From an uncultured Bacteroides sp. (lineage in GTDB: Bacteria > Bacteroidota > Bacteroidia > Chitinophagales > Chitinophagaceae), in the NCBI GenBank assembly GCA_902168085.1, contig CABHOP010000049.1, forward strand, positions 40,962-104,961: 64,000 nucleotides of DNA. The letters are read 5' to 3'. Each line of letters starts with the position of its first letter. Within the stretch, counting starts at the first letter, position 1. The translations under genes were made by a program, and so were the position numbers. The notes beneath the pieces are model-generated. The model was not told where the DNA came from and searched no databases. It saw only the letters and a list, made by a program, of their open reading frames with translations. Shown piece by piece: positions 18,199 through 28,410 of the stretch.

Positions 18199-19323
18199 GT
18201 GAAGAAAGTAAAGATACTTTTTACAATACCCAATTTTACTACTGCCGGCAGCGGTAGGGAAATGGTAAATATTATTTACAGGCTCGATAAAAATTTGTTT
18301 GATGTTACGGTGGCCGTAGAATCGCCCGGTGGTGCAGTGTATGACGAACTACTGCAAAATGGATATAAGGTATTGGTGTTGCCGTTGTTTGTTACAGGCA
18401 CTACGAGTATCACCGGCATTTTTACAGAAGCACGAAAACAGGCTAAGCAATTCCGCCACCATAGGTTTGATGTCTGGCAGTCGTTCAATTGGTCTTCCGA
18501 TTTTTCAGAAGCATTGATCGCTAAGTTTTCCGGAGCACATTATGTATATGTGAAGAAAAGCATGAACTGGGATAGGGCAGCGTGGAAGGTGAAAAGTTTT
18601 TTATCCAAAGCCATTATAGCCAGGAATATAACTCTCTTGCTTACGGTTTTGTTTCCACCATACCTGCGCAGGAAAACACATTATGTAGGGGGCGGTGTAG
18701 ATATAAGTAAATTTATATCCACAGGTAACCGAAGTTTTCGGAAGCAGTATGATATACCAGATACTGCTTTTGTGGTAACATGCATAGCGCAGTTGGTCCG
18801 CGTTAAAGACCAGATAACTTTGATAAAGGCGGTAGCACAGATTGAAAAAGCTTATTTGATATTAGCAGGCGCAGAAAAGGATGCGCCTTATGCAAAAGAG
18901 CTACATGATTTGGTTGAGAAACTGCAAATGAGCAACCGGGTAATATTTGCGGGCTCTGTTGCTGCTGTGAATGATTTACTTAATGCTTCAGATGTATATG
19001 TGTTGCCAACAACCAATATTGGCGGACATGAAGAAGGTTCCCCTGTTTCCTTGCTGGAAGCCATGGCCGCACAAGTGCCCTGCGTAGCCAGCAATGTGGC
19101 AGGCAGCAGAGATTTGATAAGAACGAATGATACCGGCCTCTTGTTTCAGCCCGGCAATGTAGAAGAGTTGACGGCATGCATCAGGAAGTATATGGATGAT
19201 AAGGGCTTTGCAGAAACGATGGCGCAGAATGCACACACGTTGGTTGTAAATGAACATACCTTAGAAAAGGAAGCAGCAGCGTTTCAGGATGTGTACAAAA
19301 AAATCATGCGCATTAAAACCTAA
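18199..19323 (+). CDS. GT4-family glycosyltransferase
   Basis: 374 aa, GTG start at 18199, placed 4 nt after the previous stop. The N-terminus (KILFTIPNFTTAGSGREMVNII) has the acceptor-domain glycine loop, and the second domain begins VVTCIAQLVRVKDQITLI. The donor motif is EEGSPVSLLEAMA with the two glutamates spaced as in E-x7-E retaining enzymes. The stop codon overlaps the next start by one base (TAATG). Sugar specificity is unknown. Confidence 0.85.
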   Translation: MKKVKILFTIPNFTTAGSGREMVNIIYRLDKNLFDVTVAVESPGGAVYDELLQNGYKVLVLPLFVTGTTSITGIFTEARKQAKQFRHHRFDVWQSFNWSSDFSEALIAKFSGAHYVYVKKSMNWDRAAWKVKSFLSKAIIARNITLLLTVLFPPYLRRKTHYVGGGVDISKFISTGNRSFRKQYDIPDTAFVVTCIAQLVRVKDQITLIKAVAQIEKAYLILAGAEKDAPYAKELHDLVEKLQMSNRVIFAGSVAAVNDLLNASDVYVLPTTNIGGHEEGSPVSLLEAMAAQVPCVASNVAGSRDLIRTNDTGLLFQPGNVEELTACIRKYMDDKGFAETMAQNAHTLVVNEHTLEKEAAAFQDVYKKIMRIKT

Positions 19324-21035
19324 TGAGTGCTTTTTGCGACATAGCATTGTGCAATGCTACATACTATCCCAAATACAACCGGCTAAATGAAACAGCATGG
19401 CAGCAATCGGGTTGGTACTGGAAGAGCATTGGAACGAAAGGAGGGGACTATATACATAAGTATACAAATCCGGATGGCGAACTGGTTATAATTGGCCAGC
19501 TATATGAGGCAATTGATACAGTTGAGATTTTTGAACGGGTAAGAAAATATGTTTCAAAAGCATCAAATACTTTTGAAGACCCTGCCGGCCATTATGCTAT
19601 TTTTTACTTTGATAATACCAGTAAAGAATACCACGTTTTTACCAACAGGCTAGGAACGTACCATGTTTATTATTCGTCGATAGATAAAGTGATAAGTACC
19701 TACTATTTGGGTTTAGCAAAACAAGCAGCTACCAGGAAACTGGATTGGCAAGGTGTAGCTGGCTTTTTCTCAAATGGCTTCTTTCCTGATGATAAAACTT
19801 ATCTGGAAGGCATAACGATTCTGCAACCCGCATCCTGGTATTGTTTCGATGAATCTTTAAACCTTATCCATCATAAGCGTTACTGGGACTGGCAATTTGA
19901 ACCGAAAGCAGCACCAATAGATAATTGGTGTGATGAATTACACTATATATTGAGGGATTCTATAGCCACGGCCGTAGAAGATAAAGCAACTGCCCTGCCG
20001 CTTTCAGGTGGCTTGGATTCCCGTACTATCGCCGGAGTGCTAACGAAAATAGGTGCTCAGTATACATCCTTATGGGCTTATTCTTATGGATACAGTGCCG
20101 CCTCTTCAGAAATAAAAATTGGTAAGCAAATAGCAAACCGGAGAAACATCAGGTTTGATAGCTATGTAGTACCAGATTATCTCTGGAAAGAAATGGCAAA
20201 TATCACGGATAGTGTTGAGCTGTTTCAATACCTGACGGGTACGCGGCAGGCATATGTGCGAGAAGCGATACAGACAAATGCAGATGTGGTAATAGGTGGC
20301 CATTGGGGTGATGTTTGGCTCGATGGTATGGGCATGGGTGAGCATGGTAATTATGGCCAGCTGTTCAAAAAGAAAATAATGAAAAATGGCAGTGTACAAT
20401 TATTGAGTACGATATGCAGTCATTATTTACCGGATTATAAAAACTATCTCGATAGCTATTTTGATATGCATACCTCAAAGTATGCGCATATAAAAGATGC
20501 TGACTTAAGAATGAAGATATACAAGACCGATCAATGGTCTTTCCGGTGGACGGTACCAAGCCTGCGAATGTACCAGGCAGCAGCGATGCCTGTTTTGCCA
20601 TTTTATGATAAGCGCATTGTTGACCTATTTTTAAAGATTCCTTCAGAAGTTTTAAAAGACCGGGAGTTGCAGATAGCATATCTTAAAAAATATCACCCCG
20701 ACCTCGCATCCATAAAATGGCAGGAATACGATAGGAACCTATACAGCTATAAAGGTTTTAATAATCGCCATATAGTATATCGTTCTGTAAATAAGCTAAA
20801 GCGGGTACTATCAGGCAAGCCACATATCTCCCGAAATTGGGAAGTTTGTTATCTGAATGAAAATGGTAAACAGAATCTACACGACAGCCTGAACACGCCT
20901 GCAATTAAAAGTATAGTGCCTGCTAATGATTTGCGGAAAATGCTGGATGACTTCTATAGAAATCCGAATGCCGCCAATGGGTATGCTATAAGCATGTTGC
21001 ATACATTCGCCCAATTTGTAAATACAGTGTTATAG
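19323..21035 (+). CDS. Degenerate asparagine-synthase-like protein lacking the N-terminal nucleophile Cys
   Basis: 570 aa. The C-terminal synthetase domain is recognisable, with the PP-loop LPLSGGLDSRT (Ser228 onward) and the GGHWGDVW segment. The N-terminal domain has the glutaminase fold pattern but begins Met-Ser-Ala-Phe-Cys, so Cys2 is absent and no RGPDG motif is seen. It should not hydrolyse glutamine by the usual mechanism; it may use free ammonia, another amine, or bind an adenylated intermediate. In polysaccharide clusters such proteins are thought to modify carboxyl groups on sugars. It is coupled to glycosyltransferase genes on both sides by 1-nt overlaps, so it belongs to the operon. 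The function is open. Confidence 0.75.
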   Translation: MSAFCDIALCNATYYPKYNRLNETAWQQSGWYWKSIGTKGGDYIHKYTNPDGELVIIGQLYEAIDTVEIFERVRKYVSKASNTFEDPAGHYAIFYFDNTSKEYHVFTNRLGTYHVYYSSIDKVISTYYLGLAKQAATRKLDWQGVAGFFSNGFFPDDKTYLEGITILQPASWYCFDESLNLIHHKRYWDWQFEPKAAPIDNWCDELHYILRDSIATAVEDKATALPLSGGLDSRTIAGVLTKIGAQYTSLWAYSYGYSAASSEIKIGKQIANRRNIRFDSYVVPDYLWKEMANITDSVELFQYLTGTRQAYVREAIQTNADVVIGGHWGDVWLDGMGMGEHGNYGQLFKKKIMKNGSVQLLSTICSHYLPDYKNYLDSYFDMHTSKYAHIKDADLRMKIYKTDQWSFRWTVPSLRMYQAAAMPVLPFYDKRIVDLFLKIPSEVLKDRELQIAYLKKYHPDLASIKWQEYDRNLYSYKGFNNRHIVYRSVNKLKRVLSGKPHISRNWEVCYLNENGKQNLHDSLNTPAIKSIVPANDLRKMLDDFYRNPNAANGYAISMLHTFAQFVNTVL

Positions 21036-22243
21036 TGCGCGATAAAAAGCGAAGGATATTAGTAGTAATGCATAGTATTCCGGTAGACTCCGGTTTTCTG
21101 GCAGCTAAGTTTATTAAGCTGAATGAGCGATTTGATGTGCATTTACTCTGTTGGGATAAGCCTGAGAACATTGACTTGTTTATGGAAACATACAGGCTGC
21201 CTGCTGATTTTAGGAAACGTATCCACTTAGGTAATAGCAAACACTTCAATGTATTCAAAATATTATACTGCCTGCTTGTTTGCTTCTTTGGCTCTTCGCG
21301 TGTGAGAAGATATCTTTTTGGTTACAAGGGAGCATTTGTAAATAAGCTAAAGTTTATAATAAAATATCTGCCGGCTTTGTTTATACATCCCGCAGTAGTT
21401 CATTTTGAGTTTGGTACATTGGCTAAACAGGGATTAGACCTAAAGCAGCTTACCGGCGCTAAACTGGTAGCCAGTTTTCGCGGTTATGATCTTAACTATG
21501 CAGGCCTTGATGACATAGGATATTATAAAGAGGTGTGGGATGAAATAGATGCTGTGCATTTTTTAGGGGCGGATATAAAGAAGCGGGCTGTAGCTCGTGG
21601 TTATGCAGGGAGCAAATACGAAGCATTAATTCCGCCGGGTATTGACCTGAATGTATTTAATACGGTAGTAGAAGCATCGAAGTTTGAAGTGGACGCTCTA
21701 CATATAGTCAGTGTAGGCCGTTTGGTTTGGAAGAAAGGGTATGAATACGCCATCAGGGCCGTAGCACGACTGAAAGAGAAAAATATTCCCTTCGTATATC
21801 ACATTATTGGCGATGGCCCACATCGGCAGGCGTTAGAATTTACTATTCATGAATTAGGGCTGCAAGAAAATGTCGTTTTTTGTGGTGCAATGAATGCTAT
21901 TGAGGTAAAAAATGAATTGGGTATCGCCCAGGTTTTTTTGCAACCTTCTATATCAGAAGGCTTTTCAAATGCTGTAGTTGAGGCACAGGCGATGGGTGTG
22001 CCAGTTATCTGTAGCGATGCAGATGGACTGCCGGAAAATGTTGCAGATAATATAACAGGATTTGTAACACCCAAATGGAATGTGCAGGCTATTGCAGATA
22101 AACTGGAGTGGTGCTGGCAGCATAAAGCTGAATTACTTAAAATGGGTAAAGCAGGGCAGCATAGAGTTGCTACTTACTTTACACAAGAGCAGCAATCGGA
22201 TGCTTTCGCTGAGTTGTACAATAAACTTTTATCACAGGCATGA
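21035..22243 (+). CDS. GT4-family glycosyltransferase
   Basis: 402 aa with a GTG start that overlaps the previous TAG by one base. The first domain begins RRILVVMHSIPVDSGFLAAK and contains HFEFGTLAKQG; the second domain starts at LHIVSVGRLVWKKGYEYAI, a standard GT4 segment with the Lys that binds the donor phosphate. The donor motif EGFSNAVVEAQAMGVPVI carries both glutamates. It ends with a 4-nt ATGA overlap into the GT2 gene. Confidence 0.87.
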   Translation: MRDKKRRILVVMHSIPVDSGFLAAKFIKLNERFDVHLLCWDKPENIDLFMETYRLPADFRKRIHLGNSKHFNVFKILYCLLVCFFGSSRVRRYLFGYKGAFVNKLKFIIKYLPALFIHPAVVHFEFGTLAKQGLDLKQLTGAKLVASFRGYDLNYAGLDDIGYYKEVWDEIDAVHFLGADIKKRAVARGYAGSKYEALIPPGIDLNVFNTVVEASKFEVDALHIVSVGRLVWKKGYEYAIRAVARLKEKNIPFVYHIIGDGPHRQALEFTIHELGLQENVVFCGAMNAIEVKNELGIAQVFLQPSISEGFSNAVVEAQAMGVPVICSDADGLPENVADNITGFVTPKWNVQAIADKLEWCWQHKAELLKMGKAGQHRVATYFTQEQQSDAFAELYNKLLSQA

Positions 22244-23820
22244 TGCGGATAGATGCGGTGTGGTTTAATGTGGCACAGACTGATTCATGGGAATTAGGTT
22301 CGTCTTATACTATATCGTACAGCCCCGATGCACTTGCTGATGTCATTCCCCGCATAGTAGAAGGCGCAACTGCTGAATGGTTATTGTTTTGGGATAGTAA
22401 ACTGGGTAATCCGGACTTAGCTCTTATAAAAGAATTGGCAGGGAAGCCTGTTGATGTATGGCATGGGGGCTTGAAACTAGGGTTGAGTGGTCTGCCAAAG
22501 GTGCTCGACTATATTGATCCTGCATGGTTATATAACAAAGATGCACCTGTTAATATTATCAGCTCATCTTTTCGACTAAGCCTGCAGGCCTGTTTGATCA
22601 GGACTGATATTCTGAAGTGTGTTTTAAACAGCCTGGCAGGTTTTCAATCCATGGAAATGACCGGATTGGCTTTAGGATATAGCCTTATAAAAAAAGGTGG
22701 CATCATCCGTTATCATCCCGATCTCGTGCCATCTGTTAAACCAACTGTTGTACATCTTCCAAGAGTGGATAAATGGGTGTTTTTAAGGAAATTTTTTTCT
22801 TTAAAGTGGCAACTATGGGTGATGTTCAACATGCGGGGCCTATTGTCAAATTATAAATATTGGCGTAGTACAAACAGTGTAGCATATCTGCCTTGCAAAC
22901 CTTCCATACATTTATCCATAGAAGAAACATTGCCTGAAGTAGAAGGTGCTGTATCTGTTTTAGCGCCTACGTTGGATAGGTATCCTTATCTTGAAAGGGA
23001 ATTGGAACAATTATCCTTACAAAAGCATTTACCAATAGAAGTATTGATAACAGACCAAACAGATGCAGACAGGAGGCATGAAATAGATACTACCTCATAT
23101 CCTATCAACATCCGTTACTTTCCGCAAAATGAAACGGGGCAATGTATAGCCTGGAATAAAATTCTGGAGGAAGCAAAAGGTGCGTATGTGCTTTTTTTGG
23201 GTGATGATGCAGATAATATTCAGCCGTGGTTTATACAAAAACTCTTGTCGACCATGCAACGGTTTGATGCAGATATGGTAGCATCAAATGTTATAGAGCT
23301 GAAGATGCCCGCCAAGCCGGTAAATCCATATTTCTACATGTCTGATACCTTTCCTATTACGCTTATTAAAACAGCGGTAGTAAGAAGGGTAGGTAATATG
23401 GATATGTTCTTCAACAGGAATATTCGTGCAGACTATGATTTGGCCTTACGTTGTCATGAATCAGGTGCACTAATGATATTTGATTCATCTGCGTTGATAG
23501 ACCATCATCGCGCACCATCAGGCGGATTGCGGGCTCATAAAGCACGGGTTGTAACCAATGCTATTTCAAGACAATCCATCAGTAAGTTTGCAGAGCCAGC
23601 TGTATCAGAAATATTTCTTGTAAAAAAACATTTTAATGCACTGCAGTATAAAATGTTTATACGCATCAAGTTCTTCAACCAGCTATCTATAAAAGGTAAT
23701 AGTCTTAGAAAGATAGCGCGTATTCTAATGTTTGGTGCTAAGTTACCAGGTATCATAAAACGCTATAAGGCCAATGTAAAATTGGCAGAACAAGAGCTAA
23801 ATCGTCGTGCCAGCGCATAA
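22240..23820 (+). CDS. GT2-family glycosyltransferase with a long N-terminal extension
   Basis: 526 aa. A GT-A domain occupies roughly residues 240-450: SVLAPTLDRYPYLERELEQL, then GQCIAWNKILEEAKGAYVL and the metal-binding FLGDDADN, then DYDLALRCHESG as the acceptor helix. The first about 225 residues hold an unassigned region with EWLLFWDSKLGNPDLALI and a histidine/lysine-rich loop. That part could be a second, degenerate GT-A fold because WLLFWDS resembles the strand before a DxD motif. The C-terminus is basic and amphipathic. It overlaps the next gene by 14 nt. Confidence 0.78.
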   Translation: MMRIDAVWFNVAQTDSWELGSSYTISYSPDALADVIPRIVEGATAEWLLFWDSKLGNPDLALIKELAGKPVDVWHGGLKLGLSGLPKVLDYIDPAWLYNKDAPVNIISSSFRLSLQACLIRTDILKCVLNSLAGFQSMEMTGLALGYSLIKKGGIIRYHPDLVPSVKPTVVHLPRVDKWVFLRKFFSLKWQLWVMFNMRGLLSNYKYWRSTNSVAYLPCKPSIHLSIEETLPEVEGAVSVLAPTLDRYPYLERELEQLSLQKHLPIEVLITDQTDADRRHEIDTTSYPINIRYFPQNETGQCIAWNKILEEAKGAYVLFLGDDADNIQPWFIQKLLSTMQRFDADMVASNVIELKMPAKPVNPYFYMSDTFPITLIKTAVVRRVGNMDMFFNRNIRADYDLALRCHESGALMIFDSSALIDHHRAPSGGLRAHKARVVTNAISRQSISKFAEPAVSEIFLVKKHFNALQYKMFIRIKFFNQLSIKGNSLRKIARILMFGAKLPGIIKRYKANVKLAEQELNRRASA

Positions 23821-24913
23821 GCACTATCTGTTAATTAGTTCTGAATTTCCGCCGGGGCCGGGAGGCATTGGCAAGCATGCTTACTGCCTGGCCAAGGCAT
23901 TATTGCATCATAATATATCCGTGACGGTTGTTTGTAATATGGATTATGCAAGTGATGATGAAATTGATGCTTTCAAGGCAAAGCTTCCGCCAGGTATACG
24001 AATAGTGCATATTCGCAGGCTAGGTTTTGCTACTTATCTCAACAGAATAAAAACGATAACAGTTTTATGCAAACAACAACAGTTTGATACAGTAATTGTA
24101 AGTGGCCAGTTTTCGATATGGATGGGGGCCTTGCTTAAAATATTACATGGAACAAAATTATTTGTTGGTGCATTTGTACACGGTTCTGAATTGTTGATAG
24201 GCGGAAGCATAAAAAGAAGACTAACCAAACTCAGCCTTAATAAACAAGATGCTATATGGCCGGTGTCACACTATACAGAATCGCTGCTTCATAAGGCAGG
24301 AGTATCAAAGAATATAAAACGAATACCGAATGGTATAGATATAAGTGAGTGGGAAAATAGCAGCAAAGAAAAACTGTCATGGGAAGGATACCCCAATCTG
24401 CTCACTATTGGCAGCCTTACTAAAAGAAAAGGCCAGCATAATATAATAAATGCATTGCCTGTACTAATAAAACAATACCCTGAGATACATTACCATATGG
24501 TTGGATTGCCGGTTGAGGTTGATGTTATAAAACAACAGGCAAAGCAACTAGGCGTTGAAGATTATATTTCTATACATGGCCGCTTGTCAGATGGTGATTT
24601 GAAGAAAGCCTACAATACAGCTGATGTGTTCTGTATGCTGAGTGAAGAAAACAATGGCGATGTAGAAGGATTTGGCATAGCTATATTGGAAGCAAATATG
24701 AATGGTGTACCCGCAATAGGTAGCAGAAATACGGGTATAGAAGATGCTATAAATGATAATGTAACAGGCAAGTTGGTTGATGCACATGATGCTGAAGAAG
24801 TATTAGCTGCTATGCAACAATTGCTGACAGCAAATAAAGCAGCATTGCAAGCCAATTGTCGTAACTGGGCTATGGCCCATGATTGGAATGAAGTGGTTAA
24901 ACCCCTGTTGTGA
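23807..24913 (+). CDS. GT4-family glycosyltransferase
   Basis: 368 aa. The GTG start at 23807 lies inside the end of the GT2 gene. The N-terminus has the family loop FPPGPGGIGKHAYCLAKAL. The middle contains IKRIPNGIDISEW, and the second domain LLTIGSLTKRKGQHNII; the donor motif is EGFGIAILEANMNGVPAIG. The product should be cytoplasmic and add one residue of the repeat unit. It overlaps the next gene by 4 nt. Confidence 0.88.
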   Translation: MPAHKHYLLISSEFPPGPGGIGKHAYCLAKALLHHNISVTVVCNMDYASDDEIDAFKAKLPPGIRIVHIRRLGFATYLNRIKTITVLCKQQQFDTVIVSGQFSIWMGALLKILHGTKLFVGAFVHGSELLIGGSIKRRLTKLSLNKQDAIWPVSHYTESLLHKAGVSKNIKRIPNGIDISEWENSSKEKLSWEGYPNLLTIGSLTKRKGQHNIINALPVLIKQYPEIHYHMVGLPVEVDVIKQQAKQLGVEDYISIHGRLSDGDLKKAYNTADVFCMLSEENNGDVEGFGIAILEANMNGVPAIGSRNTGIEDAINDNVTGKLVDAHDAEEVLAAMQQLLTANKAALQANCRNWAMAHDWNEVVKPLL

Positions 24914-26022
24914 GGATACTGGTTATATCGCATACGGATCATTACATTGATAGCAGTGGAACCATTGTAGGCTGGGGACCTACTATCCGGGAAATAGATA
25001 TGCTGGCTGAACGTTTCGGTGCAGTTACACACATTGCATGTTTGCATCCAGGTACAGCACCTCTTAGTGCTGTGGCATATGGCAACCCGAATGTGTCGTT
25101 TATAGCGATACCTCCTTTTGGTGGCACCGGATGGAAGAACAAATTAAATATCCTTACCTCGGCATGGGGCAACCTTATTAAAATACGAAAGGCATTACGA
25201 AAGGCAGATGTATTTCAGTTCCGTGCGCCAACATCTATAGGACTATACGTTATCCCATACCTAAGTTTTTTTTCAAGAAAAAAAGGATGGTATAAGTATG
25301 CCGGCAACTGGATAGCTAGCCATCCACCATTGTCATACGCTATACAGAAATGGATGCTGTTGCATTTGCAGTCAAGAAAAGTAACGATCAATGGTGCATG
25401 GCCCCATCAACCATCGCACTGTATCAGTTTTGAAAATCCATGTCTCGATGATGCAGACAGGATATCGGGAGCTGCAACTATAGTCAATAAAGAATTTGAT
25501 GGATTAACATTCTGCTTTGTAGGCAGGTTAGATAAAGAGAAGGGCTTGGATGAAATTATTGAAGCCGTAAGTATGCATCCTCAGAAAGACAGGATACAAG
25601 CTATACACATTGTAGGCGATGGCCCTTATAAGCACAATTTGGAAGAAAAAATAAAAGATGTGCAATTACCTATAGTGCTGCACGGGGCATTGCCTCGCAA
25701 CGCCGTGTTTGATATTTATAGGCGGTCTCATTTCCTTTTGTTGCCTAGCAGGTCAGAGGGTTTTCCGAAAGTGGTAGCAGAAGCTGCTAACTTTGGTTGT
25801 ATACCTATTGTCTCAGATGTTTCTGCTATCGGTCAGTATGTGAATGACAGCAATGGTTATCTGTGGGATACGAATGAATCTTCATTTGCTGACTTCTTTT
25901 GTAGCATAGATTTGAATAACACAAAGGATTTTAAAAATCGTTCTGCAGAAGCACATAAGATGGCAGCAAATTTCACTTACACTGTCTATCTCGATAAATT
26001 AAGCACACTGATATTAGCTTAA
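24910..26022 (+). CDS. GT4-like glycosyltransferase
   Basis: 370 aa with a GTG start in a GTGA overlap. The N-terminal half (RILVISHTDHYIDSSG, WGPTIREIDMLAERF) differs from the neighbours. The C-terminal half is a normal GT4 donor domain: LTFCFVGRLDKEKGLDEII and SRSEGFPKVVAEAANFG, ending with a conserved SDVSAIGQYV. It overlaps the polymerase gene by one base. Sugar and linkage are unknown. Confidence 0.82.
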   Translation: MRILVISHTDHYIDSSGTIVGWGPTIREIDMLAERFGAVTHIACLHPGTAPLSAVAYGNPNVSFIAIPPFGGTGWKNKLNILTSAWGNLIKIRKALRKADVFQFRAPTSIGLYVIPYLSFFSRKKGWYKYAGNWIASHPPLSYAIQKWMLLHLQSRKVTINGAWPHQPSHCISFENPCLDDADRISGAATIVNKEFDGLTFCFVGRLDKEKGLDEIIEAVSMHPQKDRIQAIHIVGDGPYKHNLEEKIKDVQLPIVLHGALPRNAVFDIYRRSHFLLLPSRSEGFPKVVAEAANFGCIPIVSDVSAIGQYVNDSNGYLWDTNESSFADFFCSIDLNNTKDFKNRSAEAHKMAANFTYTVYLDKLSTLILA

Positions 26023-27398
26023 TGTTGTTCGCCGAAACATACCCTAAATACTTACCACTTCATTATGCAGTATTACTGGTATTGCTGGGTGCTGCTTCTG
26101 TATACGTACAGGGCGTAGCAAGCCTGGTATGGTTGGCCATTATTGTATGCACCATCTATGGTTTTGCTATAGATGACCTGCGTTGGCTGTGGTATGGTGT
26201 AGCTATGTCTCCGGGCGTAGAGGTATGGTCGCGTATGGCAAGAGCGCCTTTAGTGCCGCATGAAATTGGCAAATACTACTTGCTGTTTGTAATCGTGCTG
26301 CTTCTTATACAACACACACGTAGATATTCTCATCAGCCGCTTTATCATGTAGGTGCATTGATTTTTCTATGTCTTGTACCCGGGTTAATAGTAGCCTTAA
26401 GTGTTTTCAATTTCGAATATTGGGTGCTCAATGCATTTGGAGTTATTGAGCTTGGGTTATTGCTGGTATTCTCTGCCCGTGAAAGGTGGCCCATAGAAAA
26501 ATATTGCAGCGTGCTGCAGTTTGCCATCATGCCAATGTTACCCATATTGGTATATCTCACACTGAAGACCCCGGACTTCGATGACATAAATTTCAAGCTA
26601 GGTTCTAACTTCAAAACATCGGGTAATTTTGGTAGCAACCAGGTGTCTACTATACTGGGTATGGGGCTTGTGCTCACGACGTTGCTTACTATCATCAGGC
26701 GGCCATTATTTCGTATCAGCTGGCTTAACTATTTATTGATAGCTCTGTTACTGTTTCGTGGATTGCTTACATTTTCGAGAGGGGGTATTATTACCGCTTT
26801 GCTTGCCATTACCGCAGCGATACTATACATGGCCTTTATCAACAGGCGTTTATTTGCCAGGACATTTCTGGCAGTGGTAGCCTTAGCATCATTAGGCATA
26901 TTTATTTTTATAAAAGTAAATGATCTGACTAAGAACCAATTACTGTTGAGATACCAGGGCGAAACTGCTGGCACTTTAAGCGGTAGCAAACAAAGAACAA
27001 TCAATACTATTACATCATCTCGATTACTATTGGCGCAGACAGACTGGGAGATATTTAAAGACAATATCTGGTTTGGTGCCGGGCCGGGTATGTCTAAAGA
27101 TTTGCGTTCGCAATATGGATTTATCGATATCGTATCCCATACAGAGTTTACAAGGTTATTGAGTGAGCACGGTATAGGCGGTATGCTGGTAACGATCATC
27201 CTAATCGTTTTCCCTTTCTATTGGGTTCGTAAACAAAGGCTTCGTATCTGGAAAGCCATGTGTAGTTCTTTGTTTGCCTTTGCGCTGCTTACCAGTGTAC
27301 ACTCCGCCATGCGCACCAATACTACTGTAGTGTGTTTTGTGTTGGCCGCTATGCCGGTTTATTTACTTCGTAAATCAAGTGCCACAAGTAATGTCTAA
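26022..27398 (+). CDS. Wzy-type O-antigen polymerase / ligase-family membrane protein
   Basis: 458 aa with about 11-12 predicted membrane helices. It has the features of the O-antigen ligase/polymerase family: RGLLTFSRGGIITALLAI near residues 244-261, a larger periplasmic loop between residues 305 and 370 holding TDWEIFKDNIWFGAGPGMS, and SHTEFTRLLSEHGIGG. The WzyC-like segment with a conserved Arg in SRGG and the H-E pair in SHTEF fits polymerases. Together with the Wzx flippase and Wzc co-polymerase it completes a Wzx/Wzy pathway. A ligase role cannot be excluded from sequence alone. Confidence 0.85.
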   Translation: MLFAETYPKYLPLHYAVLLVLLGAASVYVQGVASLVWLAIIVCTIYGFAIDDLRWLWYGVAMSPGVEVWSRMARAPLVPHEIGKYYLLFVIVLLLIQHTRRYSHQPLYHVGALIFLCLVPGLIVALSVFNFEYWVLNAFGVIELGLLLVFSARERWPIEKYCSVLQFAIMPMLPILVYLTLKTPDFDDINFKLGSNFKTSGNFGSNQVSTILGMGLVLTTLLTIIRRPLFRISWLNYLLIALLLFRGLLTFSRGGIITALLAITAAILYMAFINRRLFARTFLAVVALASLGIFIFIKVNDLTKNQLLLRYQGETAGTLSGSKQRTINTITSSRLLLAQTDWEIFKDNIWFGAGPGMSKDLRSQYGFIDIVSHTEFTRLLSEHGIGGMLVTIILIVFPFYWVRKQRLRIWKAMCSSLFAFALLTSVHSAMRTNTTVVCFVLAAMPVYLLRKSSATSNV

Positions 27399-28410
27399 CC
27401 GGGTTATCATAGTAGGTCTGTTTTCAGATCCCGGTAAAAGCCCTGTAACACAAGGCTATGAACTGGCAAGGGTGTTGAAGGCAAATGGTTACAAAGTATT
27501 AACTGTGTCGCGTTACTATAACAAATTACTGCGCTTAATAGATATAGTCTGGCAATTGATAATTAAGAAAGAACAATATGATACAGCAATTGTGCAATTC
27601 TATTCGGGCAATAGCTTTATCTGGCAGTACGCAGCAGCGCATATTGTAAACCTGTTAGGGAAGAAGTTGATCTTTACCATACATGGTGGCGGTGTGCCGG
27701 CACGCATAAAGCGCTTTCCAAGACGATATTTAACATTGTTGAAAAAGGCAGATAAGATTACTTGTCCATCGCCATATATTGCTGATGTACTGCATAGGTA
27801 CATGGTGCCTTGCTTAGTGATAGAAAACATTATACCGCTATCGCAATACCGTTTTGTGCCCAAAGAAAGTTTTCGCCCAACGATACTGTGGATGCGTGCA
27901 TTTTCTGATATCTATAATCCTGAAATGGCCATACGTGCTATTGCCATTGTAAAGCAGGTATACCCCGATACCAAAATGTATATGGCAGGGCCTGACCTGG
28001 GAAGCTTGGCTTCTGCATTGATGCTGATAAATGAATTGGCGGTTGATAATAATATAGAGCTTGTTGGTTTTGCAGATAAAGAAAAAAAACAACAACTGGC
28101 GGAGACCTGCGATATATACGTATCCACCAACAGGATAGATAACAGCCCGGTTACATTCACGGAAATGTGGGCGCTGGGCCTCCCTATTATTAGCACGAAT
28201 GTAGGAGGGGTACCTTATATGATACAGGACGGTGTGAATGGTATGCTGGTAAATAGTAACGATCACGAGGCGCTGGCTGAAAAGATCGTATCAATTATTA
28301 AAGACGCAACGCAGAGCAAACAGATGGTGCGGCAGGCATTTAGTGATGTGGGCAAATACGACGAGAAAGTTGTGCTTAAAAAATGGCAATCCCTTTTAGC
28401 TGATTTATAA
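27391..28410 (+). CDS. GT4-family glycosyltransferase
   Basis: 339 aa from the ATG at 27391, which overlaps the polymerase gene by 8 nt; an upstream in-frame start at 27337 would add residues encoded within the polymerase and unlike the family. The N-terminal motif is GLFSDPGKSPVTQGYELARVL, split by a short strand, and FTIHGGGVPARIKRF marks the acceptor side. The donor domain holds NSPVTFTEMWALGLPII and STNVGGVPYMI. It abuts the CapK-like gene without a gap. Confidence 0.87.
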   Translation: MSNRVIIVGLFSDPGKSPVTQGYELARVLKANGYKVLTVSRYYNKLLRLIDIVWQLIIKKEQYDTAIVQFYSGNSFIWQYAAAHIVNLLGKKLIFTIHGGGVPARIKRFPRRYLTLLKKADKITCPSPYIADVLHRYMVPCLVIENIIPLSQYRFVPKESFRPTILWMRAFSDIYNPEMAIRAIAIVKQVYPDTKMYMAGPDLGSLASALMLINELAVDNNIELVGFADKEKKQQLAETCDIYVSTNRIDNSPVTFTEMWALGLPIISTNVGGVPYMIQDGVNGMLVNSNDHEALAEKIVSIIKDATQSKQMVRQAFSDVGKYDEKVVLKKWQSLLADL

